A stretch of 64,000 nucleotides of DNA from Alphaproteobacteria bacterium (GCA_040220875.1 JAVJVX010000005.1:647665-711664), one strand, 5' to 3'. Positions 1-9,865 are shown, counted from the stretch's first letter. The notes: generated by a model from the letters alone, not told the origin. Made by a program: numbers and translations.

Positions 1-258
1 ACCGGGGGCGAGAGTCTGGCGGTGGCCTGTCGCTCGCAGGAAGTGCCCAAAAGCGATTTCGCCAGCATTTTCCTGCTCAGCCGTCGGGCGCGGCCGGGTG
101 ACAAGACGGTGGATCCGCACGAACTGCAGAAGGTCCTGTCCTTTTACGACAAGATCAAGCCCGATGCGGCGCTAAGCGTCGTCAGGCGCTGGAAGCGTGA
201 AGAGGGCTACCGGCAGGCGATCGAAGACGTCGAGAAAGGTTCGAAGCCGAAAAACTGA
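1..258 (+). CDS. C-terminal end of an unrecognised protein (5' truncated by window)
   Basis: The reading frame is open from base 1 and closes with TGA at 256-258, so this is the tail of a gene that starts upstream. A GTG at 22 could in principle be a start but has no ribosome-binding site before it. The visible 85 residues are charged and look soluble, with a Lys-rich end. I recognise no family. It converges on the PagL-like gene with an 8-bp gap. Confidence 0.5.
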   Translation, partial: TGGESLAVACRSQEVPKSDFASIFLLSRRARPGDKTVDPHELQKVLSFYDKIKPDAALSVVRRWKREEGYRQAIEDVEKGSKPKN

Positions 259-266
259 CGCCCGCG

Positions 267-878
267 CTAGAAGCGGTAGCTGTATCGAAGGCCGAACGTA
301 TCCAGGCCCTCGTTCTCGTCGTTGAAGAAATTTCCCTGCGACACGTGGTCGAGAAAGACCGAGATGCTGTCCTTCTTGTAGAAGTTCCAGCCCAGCTCAA
401 GCCCTTCGCGGAACAATACCTCCGTACCCAGCTCTTTCTTGTCGACACGTCCGGGCGCGGCGGTTTCGCCGTTATGGCCCGACAGGCCGAAATGAAACAG
501 CACGAACACGTCATCCCAGAACCACCAGTCCCAGGTGAGACCGCCATAAAGCTGGCTGGTATCGCCGGCATTGTTGATGTGCACACCGATATGCGGGCGG
601 GGTGACCAGAGAATCTCGAGAAAATCGGGGCTGACGAAAACGATCTCGGCGTTGACATCCTCCCCGTCTTCCTTCTCACGCCCGAAAACGCCGGCGTCGT
701 GGAACGCGTACCCGAGCCGGACTTCAGAGACGAACCCGAAAAGCGGCTCGTCTCCGGGCCGGTACGGATCGGCCGCCCGGGCCGGGGCGAAAGCCGAAAG
801 AAGCAGGGTTATGGCGATCGCGGCCGCCGGGCAGTGACGGCCTCGGCCAGGAATTGCTGCCTTGAGGAATGCGACCAA
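267..878 (-). CDS. PagL-like acyloxyacyl hydrolase / outer-membrane barrel protein
   Basis: 203 residues. A signal peptide ends near the ARAAD sequence (about residue 36). The rest alternates short aromatic beta-strand segments and ends in a terminal Phe (RYSYRF), as outer-membrane barrels do. The C-terminal region resembles lipid A 3-O-deacylase PagL, with an H-V-S pair near residue 178 in the position of the catalytic His and Ser. The acidic residue of the triad appears as Asp (GLDTF) one position further along, not the canonical Glu, so activity is uncertain. It lies 107 bp downstream of tadC on the same strand, possibly read through from the pilus operon. A second, more canonical PagL is at 51647-52252. 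Confidence 0.75.
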   Translation of the reverse strand: MVAFLKAAIPGRGRHCPAAAIAITLLLSAFAPARAADPYRPGDEPLFGFVSEVRLGYAFHDAGVFGREKEDGEDVNAEIVFVSPDFLEILWSPRPHIGVHINNAGDTSQLYGGLTWDWWFWDDVFVLFHFGLSGHNGETAAPGRVDKKELGTEVLFREGLELGWNFYKKDSISVFLDHVSQGNFFNDENEGLDTFGLRYSYRF

Positions 879-985
879 GACCGCCCCCGTTCCGATGCGC
901 TTCGCCGATTTCCGGCGACCCCTGTTCTGCGCGGCATCTTAGCTATTTTTTGGCCGGGTAGAAGGGCGTTTTTGTCGGCGGGCGA

Positions 986-1957
986 CTAAAGTGCGCGCAA
1001 TGCGTCCATCGTGCGCAGGACCGCGGGTCCGATCAGGACGACGAAAAGCGTCGGCAGGATGAAGATAATCATCGGCACGGTCATGGTCGCCGGCAGGCGG
1101 GCGGCTTTCTCCTCGGCGCGCAGCAAGCGCTGATCTCGATATTCGGCTGCCAGCACCCGAAGCGCGCGTGCCAGCGGCGTACCGTATTTTTCCGTCTGCA
1201 ACAGTGCGTTTGTGAGGCTTCGCATCTCAGGAATATCGACGCGGCGTCCGAGATTGTCCAAGGCCTGCCTGCGCCGAGGCAGAAAGCCGAGCTCGATCGC
1301 AGTCACATCCAGTTCGTCCGATACTTCGGGCGCAGCCTGGCGCATTTCCCGCGCGACCCGCGTAAAGGTCGCATCGAGCGACAGCCCCGCCTCGGCGCAG
1401 ATCACCATGAGATCAAGCGCATCTGGCAGACCCTTTCGGATTTTCGACCAGCGCTTGCTGATCGCATTGCGCACGAACAGCTCCGGTGCATAAGCCCCGG
1501 CCACCACCAGCAGAGCGGCGATCAGAAGGCGTGTCGTGACGCTCGTCTCGTACGGGCCCGAGGCAAATAATGTCAGGATTACGAACAGCCCGACGAGCAG
1601 CGGCAGGGAAAGTCGCGCGAACAGATAGCGTACCAGCCCCTGCTCCGATCGCCAGCCGGCCTGAGCCAGCTTGAGGCGCGTCCTCTCCGCCTCGCGCGTG
1701 CGCAGCAGGTTGAACTGCCGAACCACCCGTTCCATGAATTTCGTGCGGTCCACCAGCGCCACGCGCCGTCGGGGCTCGGCCATGGCGTGCCGCAGGCGCT
1801 CGCGCCGGTCGATCAGGGCACTGATGCGCTGGCCGTATTCGCTTTCCGGCAAAAGCGCGCGCCAGATCGCAACGACCGTCAGGAAGGCCATGGCCCCGGT
1901 CAGAATGGCCAGCGCATCCGCCTGGTCCAGGCCAAAGGGCAACAGCGTCTCGATCAT
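986..1957 (-). CDS. tadC: Tad pilus assembly inner-membrane platform protein TadC
   Basis: 323 residues, a type II secretion system F-domain protein. A transmembrane segment near the N-terminus is followed by a cytoplasmic helical region, two adjacent hydrophobic segments (about 120-160), the F-domain (about 180-290, with DALDLMVICAEAGLSLD) and a C-terminal transmembrane segment. In the family, TadB and TadC form the platform on which the CpaF/TadA ATPase acts to polymerise Flp pilin. Its ATG overlaps the tadB stop by 4 bp, so the two are translationally coupled. Last gene of the core pilus operon in the window. Confidence 0.93.
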   Translation of the reverse strand: MIETLLPFGLDQADALAILTGAMAFLTVVAIWRALLPESEYGQRISALIDRRERLRHAMAEPRRRVALVDRTKFMERVVRQFNLLRTREAERTRLKLAQAGWRSEQGLVRYLFARLSLPLLVGLFVILTLFASGPYETSVTTRLLIAALLVVAGAYAPELFVRNAISKRWSKIRKGLPDALDLMVICAEAGLSLDATFTRVAREMRQAAPEVSDELDVTAIELGFLPRRRQALDNLGRRVDIPEMRSLTNALLQTEKYGTPLARALRVLAAEYRDQRLLRAEEKAARLPATMTVPMIIFILPTLFVVLIGPAVLRTMDALRAL

Positions 1958-2943
1958 ATTTCGAATCTCACCATTTTTGCCATGACGCCGGCGCCCATCA
2001 GCATCATCAGGGCGCCGAAGCCGATAAGAATCATCCCCCGCGGATCGGTGAAGAGGCTCATTGCATAGCCCTGGTTGAGCGTGAAAATAATCGCAAACAT
2101 GATGAACGGCAGCCCACCCAGGATGTAGGCGCTCGCCCGCGCCTCAGAGCTCATGGCCCGGATCTTCAGCTTCATCTGCCGCCGCTTGCGCAGGAGATCG
2201 GAGAGATGGCCCAACGTCTCGGCCAGATTGCCGCCGGTTTCCTTCTGGATCGACAGCGTGACCACGAAGAATTTGAAATCGGCCGTATTGAAACGCGCCG
2301 CCGCCTCCCAAAGACCTTCCTCAAGCGTGCGCCCGATCCGCATGACTTCCGATATGCCGCGGAATTCGACACCCACCGGATCGGCCATTTCCTCGCCCAC
2401 TGACTTGATCGCCTCGCTTACCGGCAGACCCGAGCGCAAGCCGCGCACGATGAGATCGATAGCGTCCGGAAACTGCGCGTTGAACTTGCCGAGCCGTCGC
2501 GAAATCATCCAGCCCACGATGAACCACGGCAGCCCAAGCCCGGCGAGGATCCCGGCGAAGCTGTTGACCAGCCACGGCAGCGGCATGACCTGGTTAAGGA
2601 GCCAGGCGGCACTCACCGCCAGAAGCCCGTTGGCCAGCAGATAAGGACCGAGACGGATCGGCCGACCGGTCATGCGCAGCCGCCGGCGCAGTTTCTCGGG
2701 CTGCGGCAGGAGTCGCTTGATCAGCCGGTCGAGGCGCGCGATCGAGCTGTCGCGACCGTCGCGCTTGATGCTCTCCGAAATTTCGGGCGCCGTGAAGCCG
2801 GGCCAGCGCCGTTTGAGCGCTTCGAGGCGGCGATGGCGGCCGTCGTCGCCGCCGATTCCGACCGCGGCCATGGCGAGGACCCCGGCACCAAGGGCGAGGA
2901 AAACGCTGACGGCCGCGATAATCGGCAAGAGGTCCCTGATCAT
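1954..2943 (-). CDS. tadB: Tad pilus assembly inner-membrane platform protein TadB
   Basis: 329 residues from the ATG at 2943, chosen because GAGGAGG lies 6-12 bases before it; the in-frame ATG at 2967 lies within the cpaF 3' end. It has an N-terminal membrane helix, a cytoplasmic region, a pair of hydrophobic segments (about 110-150), the F-domain with DAIDLIVRGLRSGLPV, and C-terminal hydrophobic segments. It partners TadC in the pilus inner-membrane platform. It starts 10 bp after cpaF and overlaps tadC by 4 bp, so it sits firmly inside the operon. Confidence 0.93.
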   Translation of the reverse strand: MIRDLLPIIAAVSVFLALGAGVLAMAAVGIGGDDGRHRRLEALKRRWPGFTAPEISESIKRDGRDSSIARLDRLIKRLLPQPEKLRRRLRMTGRPIRLGPYLLANGLLAVSAAWLLNQVMPLPWLVNSFAGILAGLGLPWFIVGWMISRRLGKFNAQFPDAIDLIVRGLRSGLPVSEAIKSVGEEMADPVGVEFRGISEVMRIGRTLEEGLWEAAARFNTADFKFFVVTLSIQKETGGNLAETLGHLSDLLRKRRQMKLKIRAMSSEARASAYILGGLPFIMFAIIFTLNQGYAMSLFTDPRGMILIGFGALMMLMGAGVMAKMVRFEI

Positions 2944-2953
2944 GAGCGCCTCC

Positions 2954-4738
2954 TCAGTCCAACGCATCGAGAAGCGCGCGGTCGAGCCCGAAATAGCGCG
3001 CCTTCTCGGTGAAATGCGGCCGCAGGCCCGACCATTTGAAATCGCCCTGCAAGCGCCCGTCGGCCCCTTCCCCGGTAAATTCGAAGGTGAACAGGTCCTG
3101 GGTCGTGATGACCTCGCCCTCCATGCCGACGACTTCGCTGATCCGGGTCACGCGGCGCACGCCGTCGCGCATGCGCGAAACCTGCACGATAAGGTCAAGT
3201 GCCCCGGCGATCTGGTTGCGCACCGCATGGGTGGGCCAATTGACGCCGGCCATGGCGACCATGTTTTCCAGCCGGGTCAGGCCTTCACGCGGATTGTTGG
3301 CATGGACGGTCCCGAGCGAACCGTCATGGCCGGTATTCATGGCCTGCAGCATATCGAGAGCTTCGGCGCCCCGGACCTCGCCCAGGATGATCCGGTCGGG
3401 CCGCATGCGGAGTGCGTTCTTGACCAGATCGCGCATATCGATCTGGCCCTGTCCCTCGAGATTCGCGGGCCGGGTTTCGAGCCGGACCACATGGGGCTGC
3501 TGCAACTGGAGTTCGGCCGCATCTTCAATAGTCACGACGCGCTCGCCGCCGTCGATCATCTGGCTCAGGGCATTGAGGAGAGTGGTCTTGCCGGACCCCG
3601 TTCCGCCCGAGATCAGGACATTGAGCCGGCACCGTGAGGCGATCTTGAGGACCTTGGCCATGGCGGGGGAAATGTTGCGCTGACCTTCCATGATATCGAG
3701 GGTGATGGATTTTTTCGCGAATTTCCGGATGGAGATGCTGGTGCCGTCTATCGCGAGCGGCGGTGCGATGATGTTGACGCGGCTGCCATCCTCGAGACGC
3801 GCATCGACCAGTGGGCTCGACTCGTCGATCCGCCGCCCGATCTTGGTCACGATCCGCGTCGCGATATTCATGACATGGGTGTTGTCCTTGAACTTGACAT
3901 CCGTGAGCTCCAGCTTGCCCCGGCGCTCGACATATACCTGATAGGGACCGTTGACCATGATGTCGGTGATTTCGTCATCGGCCAGAAGCGGCTCCAGCGG
4001 ACCCAGGCCCAGCATTTCGTTCAAAAGCCCGGTCACCAGATCGCGCTGTTCGATCTGATTGAGCTTGAGCTTCTGTTCACCGACGATTTCACCGACGATC
4101 TCGCCAACCTGGCGAGCGAGCTCCTTGCGGGGCAATCGTGTCGCTACAACGGGATCGATGCGCTCGATCAGGACCGGCTGGACCTTTTCCCGCGCCTCTT
4201 CGATGACCGACCGGCTGGATGTGACGACCCGCCCGTCCGCCCGGCCGGGGCCGGCAATGGGACTGGCAATGGGACTGGCAACAGGACTGGCAACGGGGCT
4301 GGCCCCAAGCGGCTGATCCGGCGCGCCGCCGGCCTCTGTCTCCTGATCCCCCGGCGGCTCGCTTTCGCACCGGGCGGCCTCGGCCTCGGCCAGGAGATTG
4401 TTGATCATCTCGGTCACGACATTGCGCTGATCGAGCAGGGTCAGTTGCGCGCGGCCCGCATTGACATAGGCGAGAACGATATCCGAGCACCGGGCGGCGA
4501 TATCCCGCCGCGGCAACCGGCGAGCGAGGTCGAGGTCAATGCGCTTGCGCAGCTCAGTGCCCAGCTCGCGGGCAACCGCCTCGGCTTTTTCGATGTCGCC
4601 ACCACGTGACATCCGGCGCACATCCCGGCCGATCGGGTGGCCCTGTGCCGATCCGTTGAGGCCGCCGGCCGGCGTCCCGGCCATTCGCGGGGGTGCCTTG
4701 CGGTGGGGTGTTTCCTCCTGACGCTTGCCGAAAGCCAC
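2954..4738 (-). CDS. cpaF: Pilus assembly ATPase CpaF/TadA with duplicated N-terminal domain
   Basis: 594 residues, the cytoplasmic ATPase that powers Flp pilus assembly. The C-terminal half is a standard secretion ATPase with Walker [14 protein letters not shown], Walker B region ([17 protein letters not shown]) and the His box [15 protein letters not shown]. It is longer than the usual roughly 450-500 residues because the N-terminal helical domain appears twice: once around residues 65-115 and again around 190-245, both with R-I-D, R-L-P-R and a QR-N/D-V/L-VT motif. The linker carries a repeated A-S-P-V/I unit (about residues 145-165) encoded by 12-bp repeats near 4250-4305. It starts 15 bp after cpaE. 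Confidence 0.95.
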   Translation of the reverse strand: MAFGKRQEETPHRKAPPRMAGTPAGGLNGSAQGHPIGRDVRRMSRGGDIEKAEAVARELGTELRKRIDLDLARRLPRRDIAARCSDIVLAYVNAGRAQLTLLDQRNVVTEMINNLLAEAEAARCESEPPGDQETEAGGAPDQPLGASPVASPVASPIASPIAGPGRADGRVVTSSRSVIEEAREKVQPVLIERIDPVVATRLPRKELARQVGEIVGEIVGEQKLKLNQIEQRDLVTGLLNEMLGLGPLEPLLADDEITDIMVNGPYQVYVERRGKLELTDVKFKDNTHVMNIATRIVTKIGRRIDESSPLVDARLEDGSRVNIIAPPLAIDGTSISIRKFAKKSITLDIMEGQRNISPAMAKVLKIASRCRLNVLISGGTGSGKTTLLNALSQMIDGGERVVTIEDAAELQLQQPHVVRLETRPANLEGQGQIDMRDLVKNALRMRPDRIILGEVRGAEALDMLQAMNTGHDGSLGTVHANNPREGLTRLENMVAMAGVNWPTHAVRNQIAGALDLIVQVSRMRDGVRRVTRISEVVGMEGEVITTQDLFTFEFTGEGADGRLQGDFKWSGLRPHFTEKARYFGLDRALLDALD

Positions 4739-4753
4739 GCGATACCCCCCGTC

Positions 4754-5998
4754 CTAGCCGAAAAGCCGGCCGATAAGGGTGGCCGGCCTGCCGTCGCCCT
4801 CCTCGGGCGGCGGGGCCAGCTCCCTGGCCATCTCGCGCATTGCCTTGAGCAGCTTGGAGCCCCGGGCGGCTTTCGCGAGCGGACGGCCGGCATTGACCGC
4901 CGCCGCCACCGCGTGGGCATCCTCGGGAATCCGGGCGGCGATATCCTGGCCGATGGTTCGCTCGTATTCGCCAGGCGTCAACTGGCCCTTGCCGGCGAGG
5001 CCCTCGCGGTTGATGACGAGCCTGATACTGGCGCCGGGCGCGGTGGTCCGGGCCAGTTCCAGAAGGCGCATCGAGTCCCGCAGCCCCACCATGGACAGGT
5101 CGCTTACGATAAAAATATCGCTGGCGGCCTGAATGAGCTCCGGCTTCATCACCGCCAGCATGCGCGGCACATCGAGCACGATGTACTGGGCCGTGCCGCT
5201 CAATTCGCCGAGCAGGCCGCTCATCGCCTCGGGATCGATCGGCAGGTCCGTGTTCAGCGGCTCTTCGGCCGCGAGAATGGAAAGGTTTTCGCTTTCCGCT
5301 ACGGCGGCGCTGGTCACGAACAGGCTGTCGACCCTCGCGGCATTTGCCAGGGCGTCGGGCAGCCCGCCGGTCGGCGCGAGGTCAAGGGCGAGACCGACAC
5401 TGCCGAAATGCAAATCGAGATCGACCAGCGAGACCTTCTGCCCGTGCTCATGGGCCAGGAGCCAGGCCAGCGTGGTCGCGACAGTGGTCCCGCCCGCCCC
5501 GCCGCGCGCCGCGAGTACCGTTACCACCCGCCCGGCGGCGGCTGGCTTCTCGATTTCGTCGATCGGACGCAGCGCATTGAGAATCGCCCGTTGCAGGGCC
5601 AGCGGCTCAAGCGGCTTGATCAGATAGTCGGCCACACCTTCCGACATCAGGTCGCGGAAGAGGGATACATCGTTCACCTCGCCAAGCGCGATGACGATCG
5701 TGCCGGACTCACAAAGGTCCCGCAGCCGGCGCAGATCGGCGAGCGGATCACCGATCCCGGAAATATCCACCATGAGGAGATGAGGCGAGGGTTCGGCGCG
5801 CAGCGCCTCAAGCGCGCGGTCCAGTCCGCCCGCCTCCACACGTGCTCCCGGCCAGAACGAGGCACTCACCTGCAGGATGACGGCGCGCGTGTCCTCGTCG
5901 GCGACGAAGGCCATCATGTTCTCGGCCGCGCGCGCCTTCGCCGCGTTCCGGCCCAGAGATTTCAGGGCAATGGGTTTCAGGAGAGAGGCGGCTTTCAT
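4754..5998 (-). CDS. cpaE: Pilus localisation/assembly protein CpaE (TadZ, ParA-like)
   Basis: 414 residues. An N-terminal receiver-like domain (about 25-140; MVDISG, VIALGEV, LIKPLEP) precedes a MinD/ParA-type ATPase domain (about 145-390). The deviant Walker A reads ARGGAGGTTVAT, so both lysines of the standard KGGxGKT form are replaced; weak or atypical nucleotide hydrolysis is known in TadZ proteins. In the family it places the pilus machine at its site in the cell. Its ATG overlaps the cpaD stop by 4 bp. Confidence 0.93.
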   Translation of the reverse strand: MKAASLLKPIALKSLGRNAAKARAAENMMAFVADEDTRAVILQVSASFWPGARVEAGGLDRALEALRAEPSPHLLMVDISGIGDPLADLRRLRDLCESGTIVIALGEVNDVSLFRDLMSEGVADYLIKPLEPLALQRAILNALRPIDEIEKPAAAGRVVTVLAARGGAGGTTVATTLAWLLAHEHGQKVSLVDLDLHFGSVGLALDLAPTGGLPDALANAARVDSLFVTSAAVAESENLSILAAEEPLNTDLPIDPEAMSGLLGELSGTAQYIVLDVPRMLAVMKPELIQAASDIFIVSDLSMVGLRDSMRLLELARTTAPGASIRLVINREGLAGKGQLTPGEYERTIGQDIAARIPEDAHAVAAAVNAGRPLAKAARGSKLLKAMREMARELAPPPEEGDGRPATLIGRLFG

Positions 5999-6738
5999 TC
6001 GAATGTCACGGTGGCCGTCGCCCCGCCCTCCTCTTCTTCCGGCAATTCATTGACTTCGCCCGCGCGATAACGCTCGACGGCGGCAGCCGCCACGGTCCCG
6101 TCCGCGGGCCCCATCTCCTGCCCGCGGATGAGGTCTTCCGGATAGGCCACCATGAGGCCGAGATTTGTCACCGTCGCGCAGCCGAAATTGCTCGACGTGG
6201 TATTGGTGAAATCGGCGCCGGGAGGTTTGCTCCAGTCCGGACAATTTGGCGGCGTCACCTGCCAGAACCCGCCCTCGATCGCGATTGCCGGCTCGCCCGC
6301 GGGCTGGGTGGCCCGGCCCTGGCGCGGCTCATATCCCGCCTCGGCCACCAGCCGGGCAATCTCGGACAGCCGGATGCGGTCGATCTCGGCGGTCTCTGCC
6401 GTCAGGGCGGGCAACACGACGACGCTCCGGCGCGGCGGCGGCAGGGCCTTCAGGAAAGAGATCAGCCGATCGCGTTCACGCGCGTCGACGGCGACGTTGT
6501 CCGTCTCGAATGTCACCGCGTGCGACCGTGCGACCCAGGTCACCTTATTCGCCTTGGTCGATGTCAGGAGGGAGCGGTTACCGCTCGCGTCCGTGCCGAC
6601 GGTCTCGCTCTTGCAGCCCGCCAGAAACAGAAGCGCCAGGATCCCCGCACCCGCTATCCAGGCGCGCCGGGCCCGTCCGGCTTTCGCGCGGTGAAAACAG
6701 GAGAATCCGTGAAATGAATTTTCGACTACATGGCTCAT
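5995..6738 (-). CDS. cpaD: Pilus assembly lipoprotein CpaD
   Basis: About 247 residues from the ATG at 6738; an AGGATCC ribosome-binding sequence precedes it and the start falls 10 bp after cpaC, whereas the longer in-frame start would lie inside cpaC. A hydrophobic stretch ends in the lipobox LFLAGC, marking an outer-membrane lipoprotein. The body carries the CpaD signatures of an OmpA-like start (DRLISFLKALP) and a later NCPDWSKPPG and FGCATVTNLG segment. CpaD helps assemble and stabilise the CpaC secretin. It overlaps cpaE by 4 bp. Confidence 0.92.
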   Translation of the reverse strand: MSHVVENSFHGFSCFHRAKAGRARRAWIAGAGILALLFLAGCKSETVGTDASGNRSLLTSTKANKVTWVARSHAVTFETDNVAVDARERDRLISFLKALPPPRRSVVVLPALTAETAEIDRIRLSEIARLVAEAGYEPRQGRATQPAGEPAIAIEGGFWQVTPPNCPDWSKPPGADFTNTTSSNFGCATVTNLGLMVAYPEDLIRGQEMGPADGTVAAAAVERYRAGEVNELPEEEEGGATATVTFE

Positions 6739-6748
6739 GGCTTGGATC

Positions 6749-8311
6749 CTATTTGACGACGGCTCCGACCGGCTCTTCCCGGCGCTCAGGCGAACCTGCG
6801 GGCTGAGATTGCGCCATCGGCGGCGCTTCACCCGCCGGACGCTGCTTGTAATGGTGGCCCTTGAAATAATGCGCCGCATCGCTCGGGCTTTCGTATCCGT
6901 CCGTCGGCGCGGCGAGACGCGCCTCGGAAACAGGCCGAACGATATAGGGCGTCACGATGATGACGAGTTCCGATTCGTTGCGCTGAAACGTGTCGGATCG
7001 GAACAGCGCGCCCAGGATCGGCAAATCGCCAAGCCCCGGAAATTTGTTGATGTCGTGAGTGACGTTGTTCTGCAGCAGGCCCGCGATCGCGAAACTCTGG
7101 CCGCTGGCCAACTCGACCGTGGTCTCCGCCCGTCGACTGGTGAGCGCGGGGATGGTGAACCCGCTGAACTGAATGGCGCCGGCATTGGAGAGTTCGCTCA
7201 CCTCCGGGCGCACCTGCAGGTTGATCCGTCGTTCGCCTGTCAGGGTTGGCGTAAAGGCGAGTCCGACGCCGAATTTCTTGAACTCGATGGTGATCGTGTT
7301 CGCATCCTGCGGCACCGGAATGGGAAACTCGCCGCCTGCGAGAAAACTTGCCGTCTCTCCCGACATGGAGGTCAGGTTGGGCTCGGCCAGGACAGAGATG
7401 AAACCTTCATCCTCGAGCGCGTCGATCACGGCATTCAAATCGACCGAACCGGACGCGAAATTGCCGAACAGGCTGTTGGTCGTGGTCTGCGCGCCCCCGA
7501 CGTTGCGCAGGCGGAAATCCCGCGTGATCAGCGCATCACCAAGGGGGTCGAAGGCACCAAACGGCGCCACCGCCAGCGGATTATTGGTTGGGGCCAGCGT
7601 CCCGGCCACCAGCACCGGATTGCCCGTCGCCAGGCCGAACAGGAAACTGCCGGTATTGAAGACCGATTCCCAGTTGATCCCGATCTGCTTGATGACATCG
7701 CGGGAAACCTCGGCGACACGCACGCGCAGATGCACCTGGTTGGGCGCATCCACGGCAATGCGGTTGATGACTTTTTCCGGATCGCCCGTGAACCGCGCCG
7801 CCAGCATGCGGGCGTTCTCCGCTTCCGAGGCCGATGCGACGTTACCGGTCAGCATCAGCGAATCGCCCACGGACTGCACGTCGAACCGGGCGGTCGGCAA
7901 GAGGCCGCTGAGCGCCGATTTCAGTCGCGTGATGTTGTGATTGACGTAAACCTGCTTGGTCGCGAGGATCCGCTCGTTGCCGTCGGCCGCATAAAGCGTC
8001 GTGTCCCCCGGCTTCTTCCCGAAGATGTAGACGAGGCGGGGAGACTTCACCTGAATGTCGGCGATTTCCGGATTGGCAATAAAGACTGTTTCCGCCGGAC
8101 CGGGCAGACGCACGAGCAAGCCCTTGTTGGTCTCAAGCTCGAGCGCGGCCTCGCCGGCCTCGATCACCTCGACGTCCTGCGCCGCCAGAGATCGCGGAAA
8201 AAAGGTGAAGACAAGCAGCCCGAGAACGATGGCCAGCGCGTAGCGCAGCACCCGCGAGGCTTGCATCCCCTGACAGAAATGTGGCGGAGGGGAAAGAGTG
8301 AGCGCGATCAT
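6749..8311 (-). CDS. cpaC: Outer-membrane secretin CpaC (RcpA) of the Flp pilus
   Basis: 520 residues. A signal peptide (cleavage after SLAAQ) is followed by an N-terminal pilus/BON-type domain (VFIANPEIADIQVKSP, ITRLKSALSGLLP) and the C-terminal secretin domain with the family pattern around VPVPQDANTITIEFKKFGV and PGLGDLPILGALFRS. It forms the outer-membrane ring through which the pilus leaves. The ATG at 8311 overlaps the cpaB stop (ATGA). A second in-frame ATG at 8266 directly follows an AGGGG and would give a shorter, more usual signal peptide; the true start is not settled. Confidence 0.93.
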   Translation of the reverse strand: MIALTLSPPPHFCQGMQASRVLRYALAIVLGLLVFTFFPRSLAAQDVEVIEAGEAALELETNKGLLVRLPGPAETVFIANPEIADIQVKSPRLVYIFGKKPGDTTLYAADGNERILATKQVYVNHNITRLKSALSGLLPTARFDVQSVGDSLMLTGNVASASEAENARMLAARFTGDPEKVINRIAVDAPNQVHLRVRVAEVSRDVIKQIGINWESVFNTGSFLFGLATGNPVLVAGTLAPTNNPLAVAPFGAFDPLGDALITRDFRLRNVGGAQTTTNSLFGNFASGSVDLNAVIDALEDEGFISVLAEPNLTSMSGETASFLAGGEFPIPVPQDANTITIEFKKFGVGLAFTPTLTGERRINLQVRPEVSELSNAGAIQFSGFTIPALTSRRAETTVELASGQSFAIAGLLQNNVTHDINKFPGLGDLPILGALFRSDTFQRNESELVIIVTPYIVRPVSEARLAAPTDGYESPSDAAHYFKGHHYKQRPAGEAPPMAQSQPAGSPERREEPVGAVVK

Positions 8312-9177
8312 CTTGCGCCTCCGCCGAGGGTCAGGGACTCGCTCTCGCTCGCCCGCAATACGTTGATGACGCGGCCCGCACCGCCCAGAACACGGCTCAC
8401 TTCGCTGTCCCAGGTATGACGCGTGCGCCGGGCGTGGCTCCGGCTCGCATCTGCCGGCTGGCCGTCCTCGGTTTCGACTGCAAGTGACCGAAGGCTGAGG
8501 GAAAGCTTGCCGACCTCGTCGACGAGAGTGATGATCTCGGCCTGCTTGGCCGTCACCTCGAGCGTCGCCGTCTTGCCCACTTGCGGCTTGCCGTCGACAT
8601 CCTCGGTGCGCTGATCGATGGCCAGTACCCGGATATCCTCGAGTACGGTTTCGCTGGCCCGGCGCTCGACCCGGTCCTCGACCGAGCCGACGCGGACCGT
8701 ATGGGTCAGGATCACGTCCACCCGGTCACCCGGGAAAATAAACCCGGCGATGCCCGAGGTCGCGTTGACCGGCACCGAGACCGCGCGCTTGCCCGGCGTC
8801 AGAACCGCGGCCAGAAATCCCTGATCGCCGGCCCGCACCAGACGGCCCTCGGTTACGGGCTCGCCTTCGACAAGACGCGAGCGCACCACGGCGCCGGTAA
8901 AATCGTCCGCCGTCAGGCTGCCCTTGACCACGTAGGTATCGGCCAGATCATCATCCGGCCAGGACTGCCAGCGCAGTCGGTCCGGCCGGACAAACTGGCC
9001 GGGCATCAGATCGCGCGCCGCGACCAGCACGTGAGTTCCCGGCTCGGCCTCCACCGTGACAGGTGGGCGGGCGGCATTGGCGCGCTCGGAATCGATCGCC
9101 GCGCGCACCAGAAACGCGGTCGCGACCGCAAGCAGGCCCGCAATGCCCAGGAAGATGGAAGCCTTTGTCCGCCGCAT
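8308..9177 (-). CDS. cpaB: Flp pilus assembly protein CpaB (RcpC)
   Basis: 289 residues. A single N-terminal membrane anchor (ASIFLGIAGLLAVATAFLV) is followed by a SAF domain (about 45-110; VLVAARDLMPGQFVRPD) and the CpaB domain with the characteristic RAVSVPVNATSGIAGFIFPGD stretch and a late LDGR-type TLEVTAKQAEII segment. The family is periplasmic or membrane-anchored and modulates secretin and pilus assembly. It lies 45 bp after cpaA and overlaps cpaC. Confidence 0.93.
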   Translation of the reverse strand: MRRTKASIFLGIAGLLAVATAFLVRAAIDSERANAARPPVTVEAEPGTHVLVAARDLMPGQFVRPDRLRWQSWPDDDLADTYVVKGSLTADDFTGAVVRSRLVEGEPVTEGRLVRAGDQGFLAAVLTPGKRAVSVPVNATSGIAGFIFPGDRVDVILTHTVRVGSVEDRVERRASETVLEDIRVLAIDQRTEDVDGKPQVGKTATLEVTAKQAEIITLVDEVGKLSLSLRSLAVETEDGQPADASRSHARRTRHTWDSEVSRVLGGAGRVINVLRASESESLTLGGGAR

Positions 9178-9222
9178 GCTATTGCTCCGAAATCCCGCTC
9201 TTCGCGCCCGGTCGCCCGCGCC

Positions 9223-9786
9223 CTAGGCGAGGCTCTGCCAGAAAAGGAAGGCGGCGGCATAAAGCCCGCCGGCCGCGATGGCGATGCCGTAGGGAACCGT
9301 CAATTTTGAAAACCGCTTGCCTGCGCGAAACGGGCGCGGCCGGGTGCCACTCCTGCTGCCGACCCTGTCCCCGGCCAGATCAGCCAGATCAGCCAGGCCG
9401 GCCGGCATCGGGCCACGGGCAAGGCCGGGGATGACCATGGCCATGAGGGAAAGCACCCCTCCCGCCAGCAGGGTCACCATGATCACCGGCACGAACAGCG
9501 TGGGCCCGGCCCAGAGCGCGAGCGCAGATAGAAGCTTCACATCGCCGCCGCCTAAGATATTGAGGGCATAAAGCCCGGCGCCCGCAGCAAACACGCCTGC
9601 GGCCAGCATCAGGGCGACGATCCAGTCGACCGGCGTGGGGCTCAGCAGGACAAAAACAGGGAACAGCGCGAGGAGCGCGAGCGACAGGCGATTGGGAATC
9701 CGCGTTCCGAGAAAGTCCTCGATCGCGGCCGCCACCATCAGCACCGCGAACAGAATTACCACCCATTGATAGAAGAAGAGGCTCAT
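9223..9786 (-). CDS. cpaA: Prepilin peptidase CpaA (TadV)
   Basis: 187 residues, about six hydrophobic segments. The two catalytic aspartates of type IV prepilin peptidases are visible: D24 in AIEDFLGTRIPN and D82 in the GGGDVKLL motif. It lacks the N-methylation domain, as CpaA/TadV enzymes do, and should cleave the Flp leader after the Gly of residue 14 in the adjacent pilin. First gene after the pilin terminator, so the machine genes are probably made from read-through or their own promoter. Confidence 0.93.
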   Translation of the reverse strand: MSLFFYQWVVILFAVLMVAAAIEDFLGTRIPNRLSLALLALFPVFVLLSPTPVDWIVALMLAAGVFAAGAGLYALNILGGGDVKLLSALALWAGPTLFVPVIMVTLLAGGVLSLMAMVIPGLARGPMPAGLADLADLAGDRVGSRSGTRPRPFRAGKRFSKLTVPYGIAIAAGGLYAAAFLFWQSLA

Positions 9787-9865
9787 GTGCTGTCTCCCGG
9801 CTCGTTCCCGGTCGGTGCCGGGCGCCCGGCGAAAATCCGGCCCGCGCTGACGGGCCTGTGCAACA

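Noticed and set aside
6737-8419. 560-residue frame opposite cpaC
   Set aside because: No recognisable motifs, no ribosome-binding site, and antisense to a strong secretin gene.
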